A stretch of 64,000 nt of DNA. Origin: a bacterium. GTDB lineage: Bacteria > Desulfobacterota > Deferrisomatia > Deferrisomatales > Deferrisomataceae. This document shows positions 56,691 to 64,000 of this stretch, piece by piece. The stretch spans positions 1 to 64,000 of the forward strand of contig JALUTY010000126.1 of the NCBI GenBank assembly GCA_027021615.1, given 5' to 3'. Position numbers and translations under genes: made by a program. Every line of letters starts with the position of its first letter. Position 1 is the stretch's first letter. The notes beneath the pieces were generated by a model. That model did no database searches. It saw nothing but the letters and a program-made list of their open reading frames with translations, and was not told where the DNA came from.

Positions 56691-57060
56691 TCGTTCGGTC
56701 TACGGTCAACGGTCGGCTGTCTGGGCCTTCGGCCCGCTAGGATGCTAGAACGCTGGGAGGCTAGGGGGCTGAAAACCTCACTGTTTTCCCAGTGCCCCAA
56801 GCATGGCCACGCCTCCTTGGCGCCACTCACGGGCCCGGAGGGCGGGGGCCTGGTGGAGCGCCGGGCATGGCTCCTACAGTCGCTGCATTCGGTGCTCAGC
56901 CGATGCTCGCCTCCCCCAGCACCCCGAAAAACGTTCTCGTTGATCGATCCGCCACCGAACCTTTGCAACCCGGCTGGGCACCGGATGCAGCGTAAGTCGG
57001 ATACGCACTCCCGCACGGCCGGAAACAGGTCCCCCGCCCCCGCGGGAGGGCGTCCTTGTT
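56691..57060. repeat. E unit with octamers and the D2-type core
   Basis: Heptamers, the hairpin GGGCCTTCGGCCC, octamers (AGGATGCT, AGAACGCT, GGGAGGCT, AGGGGGCT) and then a core like that of D2 (GGCCTGGTGGAGCGCCGGGC, GGATGCAGCGTAAGTCGGAT). The combination shows that modules are exchanged between families. Bases 57061-57137 hold nothing I recognise. Confidence 0.7.
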
Positions 57061-57137
57061 ACGCCGCACGGGCCTGGAGGGGATTCCCCCCCTTTTCCCA
57101 ACGGAAGACTGACGATACGGCGGGGCCTCGCCGCCGG

Positions 57138-58040
57138 TCAAGGCTCGGCGCCCCGCACCAGACATCGGGCCACCCCGGCCGCCAGGCGCGCATTGGCCAC
57201 GAGGAGGGCCCGGTTCGCCCGCAAGGTTTTCCCCCGGGTCGCCTCGGCCAGCCGGGCCAGGAGCGCCGGCGTCACCTCCGCGCCCCGGGTATCCCCGGGA
57301 ACGCGCTCGGCCAGGGCGGCCTCGAGCTCCTCCCGGTCCACGGCCGCGTCGGCCGGGGGAGGCTGCACCAGGAGCACCGCACCGGACAGCCCCAGCGCGT
57401 CCCGAGCCGCCACCACCTCGGCCGCGGCCCGGGGGTCCTCCACACGATGGGGGACCGGGAACCCGGCGTCTTCACACACGAAGGCCGGAAACCGGTCGGT
57501 CCGGTACCCCACCACGGTCACCCCCACCGTCTCCAGGGCTTCCCGGGTGGCATCCAGATCGAGCACCACCTTGGCCCCGGAGCACACCACGCACACCGGA
57601 TATCGGGCCAAGGCCGCCAGGTCCCCCGACACGTCGAGGCGTCGGGCCCAGCCCCGGTGCACCCCGCCGATGCCGCCGGTGGCGAACACCCGCACGCCGG
57701 CGCGAAAGGCGGCCCAGCATGTGGCGGCCACCGTGGTCCCGGCCCAACCGCCCCGGGCGGTCACGGGCGCCAGATCGGACAGCCCCGCCTTGACCACGTC
57801 CGGCCGGGTACCCAGGGCCTCCCACTCGTCCGGCGCCAGCCCCACCCGCACGACGCCGGCCGTCACCCCCACCGGGGCGGCCACGGCCCCCTGGGCCTCC
57901 ACGGCCCGAACCATCTCTGCGTACACCTCCCGATTCAGGGGCCGCGGCAGCCCGTGGGTCAGGACCGCGCTCTCCAGGGCCACCACCGGCGCACCGGCCT
58001 CCAGGGCCTCACGAGTGCTCCGGGCTACGTCGAACCTCAC
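57138..58040 (-). CDS. psuG: Pseudouridine-5'-phosphate glycosidase
   Basis: A 300-residue enzyme that splits pseudouridine 5'-phosphate into uracil and ribose 5-phosphate. ALESAVLTHGLPRPLN, the catalytic-site VKAGLSDLAPVTARGGWAGT and FATGGIGGVHRG are conserved PsuG stretches. No psuK kinase gene is next to it. GTG 58040 has AAGGA upstream; the ATG at 58091 lies in the adjacent repeat. Confidence 0.92.
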   Translation of the reverse strand: MRFDVARSTREALEAGAPVVALESAVLTHGLPRPLNREVYAEMVRAVEAQGAVAAPVGVTAGVVRVGLAPDEWEALGTRPDVVKAGLSDLAPVTARGGWAGTTVAATCWAAFRAGVRVFATGGIGGVHRGWARRLDVSGDLAALARYPVCVVCSGAKVVLDLDATREALETVGVTVVGYRTDRFPAFVCEDAGFPVPHRVEDPRAAAEVVAARDALGLSGAVLLVQPPPADAAVDREELEAALAERVPGDTRGAEVTPALLARLAEATRGKTLRANRALLVANARLAAGVARCLVRGAEP

Positions 58041-58055
58041 GCCTCGTCCTTCCCC

Positions 58056-58180
58056 GTAACTTCGTAACTTCGGTCGTCGGTCTACGGTCAACGGTCGTCG
58101 GTCTGGGGCCTTCGGCCCGCTAAGCAGCTAGGCAGCTAGGCGGCCGGGCGGCTCTCGAACCGCGGGCCCCATGTCCCCGC
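58056..58180. repeat. Family E copy with five perfect heptamers
   Basis: 58071-58105 reads CGGTCGT, CGGTCTA, CGGTCAA, CGGTCGT, CGGTCTG with no mismatch to CGGTCNN. The hairpin GGGCCTTCGGCCC and octamers (AGCAGCT, AGGCAGCT, AGGCGGCC, GGGCGGCT) follow. No core is present. Confidence 0.8.
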
Positions 58181-58257
58181 CGCCGTCCGGGAAATCGTAA
58201 CGGTAAAGGTTCCTTCACCCGCCGCCGAAAAGCCTTTTGTTCGCGTCTGGGGCGCGG

Positions 58258-58287
58258 TTGAACCCTGCCGGAGCCCGGTGCTAGTCT
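58258..58287 (+). promoter_or_regulatory. Candidate promoter of the TPR protein gene
   Basis: TTGAAC (58258-58263) is followed after 18 bp by TAGTCT (58282-58287). The leader to the ATG at 58327 would be about 35 nt. It is the best match in the gap, but not a strong one. Confidence 0.4.
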
Positions 58288-58326
58288 TCCGGCCAGACCG
58301 CCCCCCCATCCGGCGAAGGAGGCGAG

Positions 58327-59685
58327 ATGATTCGGTCCAAGACGACGGTGGGTATCCTCTTCGTGGCGATCAGTCTGTTCCTCGGCCTCGACACCACCTC
58401 GGCCGCGGCGTTCAAACGGGTCCACGGCGGGCAGCAGGCCCCCACGTTCACCCTGGACGACCTGGACGGCCAACCGGTGAGCCTGGACGCGTACCGGGAC
58501 GGCCCCCTGACCATCCTGGTGTTCTGGGCCCTGTGGAGCCCCCGCTCCGTACCCCTGCTCCAGGAGGTGCAACGGCTCGTGGACGAGTTCGGGGACAAGG
58601 GGCTGCGGGCCCTCACCGTGAACGCCGAGGGGCCGGACGCCCCGGCCGACCTCGAGTCCCGGATCCGGGCCGTGTGGGAGGCGAACCACCTCACCCTCCC
58701 GGTGGTCCTGGACCGGGACCTGGAACAGTACAACGCCTGGGGCGTGATTGCCACACCCGCCACCGCGTTTCTGGCCAAGGATCTGGAGGTGGTCTACGAG
58801 TTCTCGGGCCACCCCACCAGCGCTTACCAGGACATGCGCGATCAGGTTCTGAAGGCTCTTGGCCTTGAGGAGCAGGCCCGGGAGGCCGCCGCCCCGAAGC
58901 GAAAACGATACCAGGCGGCCCGCCCCGTCATGCTCCAGTACGGCCTGGCCAAGACCCTGTACCACCGGGGCCAGCTCTCCAAGGCCAAGCGCAAGCTCCG
59001 GAAGGTGCTCAAGCAGGACCCGGCGTTCCCGGACGCCCACGCCCTGCAGGGGGCGATCCTCCTGGCCTTGGCCCGCCAGGGCAAGGGCGACGAGGCAAAA
59101 GCCAGGGCGGAGTTCGCCAAGGCCGTGGAGCTCGACGAGACCGTCCCGCTCGGGCTCGCCGGGCTGGCCCGGTTCGCCCTCGCCGACGGGGACGTGGCCA
59201 AGGCTCTGGATCTGGCCCGGAAGGCCGTGTCGTTCACCGAGGACGAGGACCTGCCCGTCCTGCCCCCCCTTTCGCCCCCGACCGAGGAAGGCCCCGGAAC
59301 GGAGGAGGAGCAGCGACAGGCGCCGCCTAAAGCGGGGGAGCGGGCCCCGGCAGCAGAGGCAGCCGGCCGGGAGGGACAGGAGGCCCCAGCCGCCGCGGAG
59401 CCCTCGAAAGGGGGGGAACGAGCCACGGCCCCGGCCGAGCCCACGGACGAGGCCGGCGCCCCCTCGGGCACCGAAGCCGAGGAGCCCGCGGTCCGGAAAG
59501 GCCAGCCGGCTCTCCCTGCGGTGGCCTACCTGGACCGGGCCCGGCTGCTCCTGGAGCAAGGGGACTCCCAGGGGGCGGCGGAGCTGGCGGGCCGGGTGGT
59601 GGACGGCCTGATCGGCCTGCCCAAGAAGCCCCGCATGAAGGGCAAGGCGATGGAGATCCTGAAAAAGATGCGGGCAAACGAGTGA
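58327..59685 (+). CDS. Exported thioredoxin-fold (TlpA/AhpC-like) protein with TPRs, active-site cysteines missing
   Basis: A 452-residue protein. A signal peptide (VGILFVAISLFLGL) is followed by a thioredoxin fold (about 30-180): QQAPTFTLDDLDGQPVSLDA, then ILVFWALWSPRSVPLLQEVQ. The WCxxC site is replaced by WSPRS, so it cannot do disulfide chemistry. Residues 185-310 are TPR helices (KTLYHRGQLSKAKRKLRKVL). A Pro/Glu/Ala-rich linker leads to a last TPR-like helix pair. AAGGAGG precedes the ATG. It probably acts as a periplasmic scaffold. Its stop TGA is the first triplet of an E repeat. Confidence 0.8.
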   Translation: MIRSKTTVGILFVAISLFLGLDTTSAAAFKRVHGGQQAPTFTLDDLDGQPVSLDAYRDGPLTILVFWALWSPRSVPLLQEVQRLVDEFGDKGLRALTVNAEGPDAPADLESRIRAVWEANHLTLPVVLDRDLEQYNAWGVIATPATAFLAKDLEVVYEFSGHPTSAYQDMRDQVLKALGLEEQAREAAAPKRKRYQAARPVMLQYGLAKTLYHRGQLSKAKRKLRKVLKQDPAFPDAHALQGAILLALARQGKGDEAKARAEFAKAVELDETVPLGLAGLARFALADGDVAKALDLARKAVSFTEDEDLPVLPPLSPPTEEGPGTEEEQRQAPPKAGERAPAAEAAGREGQEAPAAAEPSKGGERATAPAEPTDEAGAPSGTEAEEPAVRKGQPALPAVAYLDRARLLLEQGDSQGAAELAGRVVDGLIGLPKKPRMKGKAMEILKKMRANE

Positions 59686-60060
59686 CTTCGGTGTACGGTC
59701 GTCGGTCTTCGGTCGGCGGTCGGGGCCTTCGGCCCGCTGGGCGGCACAAAAGCTGGAAAACTAGCCCGCATTATTCATGAGCGTTCGTCGCGGAACCGTC
59801 GAGTGTGCGTCAGATCGGGGCAAGCGCAGCAACGAGGGGCGCAGGCGTACGGGACGGTCCGTCGAGCCCCGAGGCGCGAGCACGCCCCGGGATGGCGTGC
59901 AATCGGCGGTTGCAGCAGAAGGCTTCATGAATAATGCGGGCTAGGAGGCTGGGAGGCTAGAAGGCTCAAAACCTCTTCTGCCTCCTAGCGCTGCGCCGCC
60001 TCCTCCTGGTCCGGGGGGCATGGGGGCCGGCGAAAACCCAGGCCCCACGGCACAGCCCGT
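59685..60060. repeat. Family E copy interrupted by element B1
   Basis: Heptamers (59691-59722), hairpin GGGCCTTCGGCCC and the start of an octamer array precede B1. After B1 the octamers continue (GGAGGCT, GGGAGGCT, AGAAGGCT) and a degenerate core follows to 60060. Removing B1 and one TA restores an unbroken period-8 array. Confidence 0.75.
59762..59943. mobile_element. Family B inverted-repeat element, copy B1 (182 bp)
   Basis: The ends are a perfect 19-bp inverted repeat including the flanking TA: TAGCCCGCATTATTCATGA and TCATGAATAATGCGGGCTA. The interior has no believable coding frame. It is about 95% identical to copy B2 at 23501 outside that copy's insertion. TA flanks and lack of a gene mark it as a non-autonomous element moved by an IS630/mariner-like transposase. 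Confidence 0.9.
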
Positions 60061-60070
60061 GGGCTTACCC

Positions 60071-62305
60071 ATGTTGGCCACAAGAATGGATGCCCCATTC
60101 CCTTCCAACCCAGCCCTGTACGGCGCCGACCCCACCCCCGGCATCGTGGCCGTGGAGTTCGACGGCGGAGACCGGGTCCGGGTGTTCCGCCGGACCCCGG
60201 AAGGGGTGATCGTCGAGACCGACCGGTGGCGCCCGTTCCTTTTTCTGGAGTCTGCCGACCTCCTCCCGGCCCCCTCCGACGACGTGGAGATCCTTCCCCT
60301 GGAGGGTCCCTGGGAGTACCGGACATTGGCCCTGTTTCCCGGGTGGGAGGTCTTGGAGAAGGCGGTCAGACGGCTCCACCGGACCACCGGCAAGTCACCC
60401 CGGTCGGTGGACGGCCCGTTCTACTGGATGGCCGACCCGGTCCAGCAGTACCTGACCTGGACCGGACGCACCCTCTACAAGGGGCTGCGGTACGAGGACG
60501 TGCACCGGCTCCAGCTCGACATCGAGACCGCCGTCACCCCGGGGTTCGAGTTCCCCAACCCCGAGCGGGAGGGGGACCGGATCACCCTGGTCAGCCTCTC
60601 CGACTCCACGGGATGGGAGTCGAGCCTTCGCTCCGACCGGCTGACCGAGGCCGAGATGATCGCGGAGCTCACCCGCATCGTCCGCGAGCGGGATCCGGAC
60701 GTGATCGAGGGGCACAACCTGTTCAACTTCGACCTGCCCTACCTGGAGGCCCGGGCCCGGCGCCACGGCCTGCCCCTCGGCTGGGGCCGAAACGGGGCGG
60801 CGGTGCGCTCCCGGCCCAGCCAGTTCTCGGCGGCCGAGCGGATCGTGGCCTACACCCGGTTCGACGTGTACGGCCGCCAGGTGATCGACACCCTCTTCCT
60901 GGTGCAGCTCTACGACGTGTCCACCCGGGAGCTTCCCAACTTCGGCCTGAAGGCCGTGGCCCGGCACCTGGGCCTGGCCTCCGAGGACCGGACCTACGTC
61001 GCCCGCCGGGACATCGGCTCGATCGCCGACACCGACATGGAGACCCTGGTGCGCTACGGCCTGGACGACGTGCGGGAGACGCGGGAGATCTCCCGGGTGC
61101 TGGGCCGCAGCCACTTCCACCAGGCCCAGATGTTCCCGTTCACCCACCAGAACACCGTGGTGCGGGGCACCGCCACCCGGATCGACGCCCTCATGGTGCG
61201 GGAGTACCTGCGCCGGCGGCACGCCGTGCCCCGCCCGCCCCCCAAGAGGGCGTTTGCCGGCGGATACACCGAGGTGTTCGTCACCGGCGTCGTGGGCCCC
61301 GTGGCCCAGTGCGACGTGCGGAGCCTGTATCCGTCGATCCTGCTGACCTTCCGGATCCGACCGGCCAAGGACGACCTGGACGTGTTTCTGGGCCTTCTGG
61401 ACGACCTGACCCGACGGCGCCTGGACGCCAAGGACCGGGCCCGGACCGCGGGCGGGGCCGAGGAACGGGCTTTCTACGAGGCCCTCCAGTCCACCTACAA
61501 GGTGCTGATCAACTCGTTCTACGGGTACCTGGGGTTCGCCCAGGGCCACTTCGCGGACTTCGACGCCGCGGCCCGGGTGACACGGGAGGGACGGCGGCTG
61601 GTCCAGAAGGTGCTGGACGAGCTCCGCAAGCGCGGCGCGGTTCCGGTGGAGGTGGACACCGACGGCGTGTACTTCGTGCCGCCGCCCGAGGTGCGGGGCC
61701 GGGAGGAGAAGTTCGTCCGGGAGGTGAGCGACACCCTGCCGGGGGGGATCGAGCTGGAGCTCGCGGGCCGGTACCGGGCCATGTTCTCCTACAAGGCCAA
61801 GAACTACGTGCTCCTGACCGAGGACGGCCAGCTGCGGATCCGGGGATCGGGCCTGCGGTCCCGGGGCCTCGAGAAGTTCCAGAGGGTGTTCATGGAGGAG
61901 ATGTTCCGAGCCCTGCTGGAGAGACGGGCCGCGGAGATCCCCGCGATCAAGGAGCGGTTCCTCGACGATCTCCGGGCCCACCGGTGGACGCCCGAGTGGT
62001 TCGCCAAGACCGAGACCCTGCACGACAGCCTGGAGGTGTACCGGAAGAAACGGGCGCGAAACGCCCGAAACGCCTCCGCAGCCTACGAGCTCGCCCTGGC
62101 CTCGGGCCGCCCCTACCGGCCGGGGGACCAGATCACCTACTACGTCACGGGCAGCTCCCCCAAGGTCCGGGTGTTCGAGGCGGCCCGGCTGGCCTCGGAG
62201 TGGGATCCCTCGGCGCCGGACGAGAACACCGCCTACTACGCGGCCAAGCTCGAGTCCCTATACCGGAAGTTCCGTGCGTTCTGGGAGCCCTCCCCGACCA
62301 CCTGA
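60071..62305 (+). CDS. Family-B DNA polymerase with 3'-5' exonuclease
   Basis: A 744-residue polymerase. The exonuclease domain has QLDIETAV (Exo I), EGHNLFNFDLPYLEARA (Exo II) and YGLDDVRETREI (Exo III). Polymerase motif A is CDVRSLYPSI, motif B is TYKVLINSFYGYLGF, and motif C is VEVDTDGVYFV, with Gly instead of the usual Ser (DTDS). It most likely acts in damage tolerance or repair like E. coli Pol II, but looks closer to the short archaeal-type enzymes. The start at 60071 is uncertain; 60086 (MDAPFPSNP) fits as well and no clear ribosome site is seen. An ATG at 60020 lies in the degenerate repeat core. Confidence 0.88.
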   Translation: MLATRMDAPFPSNPALYGADPTPGIVAVEFDGGDRVRVFRRTPEGVIVETDRWRPFLFLESADLLPAPSDDVEILPLEGPWEYRTLALFPGWEVLEKAVRRLHRTTGKSPRSVDGPFYWMADPVQQYLTWTGRTLYKGLRYEDVHRLQLDIETAVTPGFEFPNPEREGDRITLVSLSDSTGWESSLRSDRLTEAEMIAELTRIVRERDPDVIEGHNLFNFDLPYLEARARRHGLPLGWGRNGAAVRSRPSQFSAAERIVAYTRFDVYGRQVIDTLFLVQLYDVSTRELPNFGLKAVARHLGLASEDRTYVARRDIGSIADTDMETLVRYGLDDVRETREISRVLGRSHFHQAQMFPFTHQNTVVRGTATRIDALMVREYLRRRHAVPRPPPKRAFAGGYTEVFVTGVVGPVAQCDVRSLYPSILLTFRIRPAKDDLDVFLGLLDDLTRRRLDAKDRARTAGGAEERAFYEALQSTYKVLINSFYGYLGFAQGHFADFDAAARVTREGRRLVQKVLDELRKRGAVPVEVDTDGVYFVPPPEVRGREEKFVREVSDTLPGGIELELAGRYRAMFSYKAKNYVLLTEDGQLRIRGSGLRSRGLEKFQRVFMEEMFRALLERRAAEIPAIKERFLDDLRAHRWTPEWFAKTETLHDSLEVYRKKRARNARNASAAYELALASGRPYRPGDQITYYVTGSSPKVRVFEAARLASEWDPSAPDENTAYYAAKLESLYRKFRAFWEPSPTT

Positions 62306-62371
62306 TACCAGATGGCATTCAAAGCTATTGGCCCCACGCCCCCGAGGGCCCTCGGTTTGCGCGACTCGGTT
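62306..62371. mobile_element. Family C mini-element, copy C2
   Basis: It begins TACCAGATGGCATTCAAAGC directly after the polymerase stop (TGA 62303-62305). The middle resembles copy C1 (TTGGCCCCACGCCCCCGAGG). The right end GACTCGGT is less conserved. It lies between convergent genes and may double as a terminator. Confidence 0.6.
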
Positions 62372-62396
62372 GACTCGGACGGATCGCCGGGGCGGG

Positions 62397-63632
62397 TCAT
62401 TCCACCAGGAAACGGTCCACGATCTCCCGAATCTCCCGCCGGGCCCATCCCTCGTCCCGCCCCTCTTTGCGAATCTCGTTGTGGCACCAGAGGCAGGTCT
62501 CCACCGTGGTCATCTCGCGGGGGTACTTGACCGGCTTCAGGTGAAAGTCCGGGGTGGGGTACCGGCACTCGTTCCCGCTCACCGACCCTGGCTCGTGGCA
62601 CTCGGTGCAGGCCGGGGCTGGCTGGCTGAAGTCGAACTTGTGATCGTGGATCGAGTAGGTGGGCCCCTTGGCCATCTTCGGCACGTGGCAGTCCGTGCAC
62701 TCCACCTTCTCGGGCCGGTGGCCCGAGTGGGCCTCGAACTTCTCGAACCGGAACTTGTGGCAGGTGCCGCAGTACTCGCTGCGGCTCATGTAGCGCTCCT
62801 TCTTGACCGTGATGCCCCGGTCGAACCCGCACACCTCGCAAGCCCGGTTGGTGGAGTAGAACTTGGACTGAAAGAAGTACCACATACGCTTGCGCTCCCG
62901 GAAGTCCATGCTCCCCCAGTACCAAGCCTTGCTTTTGGGCTTTGGCATGAAGAACTCGGTGTAGTAGTCGTTGATATCCTCGCCCGGCTTGTACCCCACC
63001 GGGAACGGGTACGTCTCGGTGGCCTTGTCCATGCCGTCGGTGTGGCAGGCCATACACACCATCACGGCCCGGTCCGGGGGCAGGTTCGCCGGGTTCACGA
63101 TCTCGGAGAGACGCCCCCCGGTCTCCACGTGGCGCTTCCCCGGGCCGTGGCAGGCCTCGCACCCCACCCCGGGCTCGAAGAACGACTCGGTCTCCGGATC
63201 GAACCCCACGGCGTGGCATCCGTCGCAGTACACATTGTAGGGCTGCTCGCGCCAGTTCCAGATGGAGTACGGCTCCCACCGGCGCTCCGCGATGTTCCAG
63301 TACTTGGGCAGAACGTACAGCACCCCGTCGATCCGGGTGAGATACTTCTGGATCCAGTGGCTTCCCACCGCGTAAGCGATGTCCTCCCTCTGGAAGGGGA
63401 TCCCCTCGTGGAAGTCCGTGGCCAGCACCGCGAACGGGTCCTCGGCCGTGTCCACCAGCATGCGGGCGTGGGGGGTCAACCGCCATTGGGCGTACACCTC
63501 CGGGTGACATCCCGCACAGGTCTCGCTGCCGGCGTACCCGGGCAGACCTCCGTACTCGGCCCGCGCCGCCCCGCCCGTTGTGCACGCCACCGCCAATCCC
63601 AGCCATCCGGCCACCAACCACCGCCGCACCAT
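62397..63632 (-). CDS. Periplasmic octahaem-type cytochrome c
   Basis: A 411-residue exported protein. The signal peptide is LVAGWLGLAVACTTGGAARA. Eight CxxCH haem sites are visible: CAGCH, CDGCH, CEACH, CMACH, CGTCH, CTDCH, CTECH and CLWCH. A further CEVCG lacks the His. The order and the GVGCEACHGPGKRH stretch resemble cytochrome c554-like and other multihaem cytochromes. It probably carries electrons across the periplasm in anaerobic respiration (metal, sulfur or nitrogen acceptors); the acceptor is not readable. GAGGAGG precedes ATG 63632. Confidence 0.9.
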   Translation of the reverse strand: MVRRWLVAGWLGLAVACTTGGAARAEYGGLPGYAGSETCAGCHPEVYAQWRLTPHARMLVDTAEDPFAVLATDFHEGIPFQREDIAYAVGSHWIQKYLTRIDGVLYVLPKYWNIAERRWEPYSIWNWREQPYNVYCDGCHAVGFDPETESFFEPGVGCEACHGPGKRHVETGGRLSEIVNPANLPPDRAVMVCMACHTDGMDKATETYPFPVGYKPGEDINDYYTEFFMPKPKSKAWYWGSMDFRERKRMWYFFQSKFYSTNRACEVCGFDRGITVKKERYMSRSEYCGTCHKFRFEKFEAHSGHRPEKVECTDCHVPKMAKGPTYSIHDHKFDFSQPAPACTECHEPGSVSGNECRYPTPDFHLKPVKYPREMTTVETCLWCHNEIRKEGRDEGWARREIREIVDRFLVE

Positions 63633-63855
63633 GCGTCCTCCTCGTGGATCGCAGTGGACCCGAGGGCCCGAAAACGAGCCCAATCGGCCGCAGGATACCG
63701 AACTCCCTGCCCCAGGACCAGACACGACCCTGATCGGCAACCACCCCCTTCCCCTCAACCCCGCCCTTCGCCTTCCCCGATTCTCTTGCGCACGCCGCGA
63801 AACCGGGGTACAAGGCAGAGGTTTGTACCAAATTTCTCTTTCAGGAGGTGATGCC

Positions 63856-64000
63856 GTGCGTCCCCTCTGGATCGGGTTCGGGCTCGGGCTGCTGGTGTGG
63901 GGAGCCCCCCCCGCCCGAACCCTCGGCCAGGAGTTCCCCACGCCCCCATCCGCCCCCCAGCTCCTGCCGCAGGGAGAGTGTGGGGACGGCGAGCCAGCCC
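63856..64000 (+). CDS. Exported protein, 5' end only
   Basis: TCAGGAGGTGATGCC precedes GTG 63856. The frame reads VRPLWIGFGLGLLVWGAPPA, a signal peptide, then RTLGQEFPTPPSAPQLLPQG and runs off the window edge. It diverges from the multihaem cytochrome gene, with about 220 bp between the starts that must hold both promoters. An envelope partner of the cytochrome is possible, but no domain is visible yet. Confidence 0.6.
   Translation, partial: MRPLWIGFGLGLLVWGAPPARTLGQEFPTPPSAPQLLPQGECGDGEPA

Noticed and set aside
58071-58105. CRISPR-like array
   Set aside because: The units are heptamers with no spacers and no cas genes occur; this is a short tandem repeat.
60020-60070. Earlier start of the family-B polymerase at 60020
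   Set aside because: The extra residues are read from the degenerate repeat core and have no counterpart in the polymerase family.

Overview
The window is very GC-rich bacterial chromosome. The gene content points to an anaerobic Gram-negative of the Desulfobacterota / former Deltaproteobacteria type: a full lipid A and outer-membrane assembly operon, an eight-CxxCH multihaem cytochrome c, RNase Y, RecBC, FixC/FixX electron-transfer proteins, and a probable selenocysteine-containing protein. The lineage is inferred from these genes and was not tested by a search. Almost all genes lie on the minus strand. The exceptions are a small exported protein (22782), a thioredoxin-fold/TPR protein (58327), a family-B DNA polymerase (60071) and a partial exported protein at the right edge.

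Layout. 1-4.8 kb: a large secreted protein gene broken by two -1 frameshifts, with its 3' end truncated by a small inverted-repeat element. 5.3-6.1 kb: a toxin-antitoxin-like nucleotidyltransferase pair. 6.6-12.2 kb: the most unusual region. Two operons share the same operator, which overlaps the -10 box of strong promoters. One operon carries OsmC, a Cys/Met-metabolism PLP enzyme and a methyltransferase. The other carries an ArsR repressor, a SHOCT membrane protein, a Spy-like protein, a methyltransferase-AhpD protein with an in-frame UGA followed by a SECIS-like hairpin, and a half-size YeeE/YedE transporter. 12.2-15 kb: a second ArsR-type metal sensor with an ABC exporter. 15.7-22.7 kb: recC-recB. 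23.9-26.9 kb: argC, an M20 amidohydrolase and a thioesterase. 26.9-44.6 kb: one long envelope operon (lysS, lolC, a cNMP-binding protein, lolD, bamA, skp, lpxD, fabZ, lpxA, lpxI, lpxB, msbA, an acyltransferase, waaA, lpxK), in which many genes overlap by GTGA or ATGA. 44.9-51.2 kb: RNase Y, a probable 6S RNA beside zapA-zapB, a receiver protein, polA and a DUF2914 protein. 51.5-58 kb: hemB, fixX, fixC, hemG and psuG. 58.3-64 kb: the TPR protein, DNA polymerase and multihaem cytochrome.

The intergenic DNA is packed with short non-coding repeats. Three families (A, 268 bp; B, 182 bp; C, about 69 bp) have terminal inverted repeats and are flanked by TA. Two nested insertions give direct evidence of mobility with TA duplication: A inside B at 23673-23940, and B inside an octamer array at 59762-59943. 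Family D (about 268 bp) has different ends but shares a core hairpin with A. A composite family, E, combines a heptamer array (CGGTCNN), a GGGCC-TTC-GGCCC hairpin, an octamer array and the same core. Several genes take their stop codon or last residues from a repeat end. No rRNA, tRNA, CRISPR or complete insertion sequence was found.
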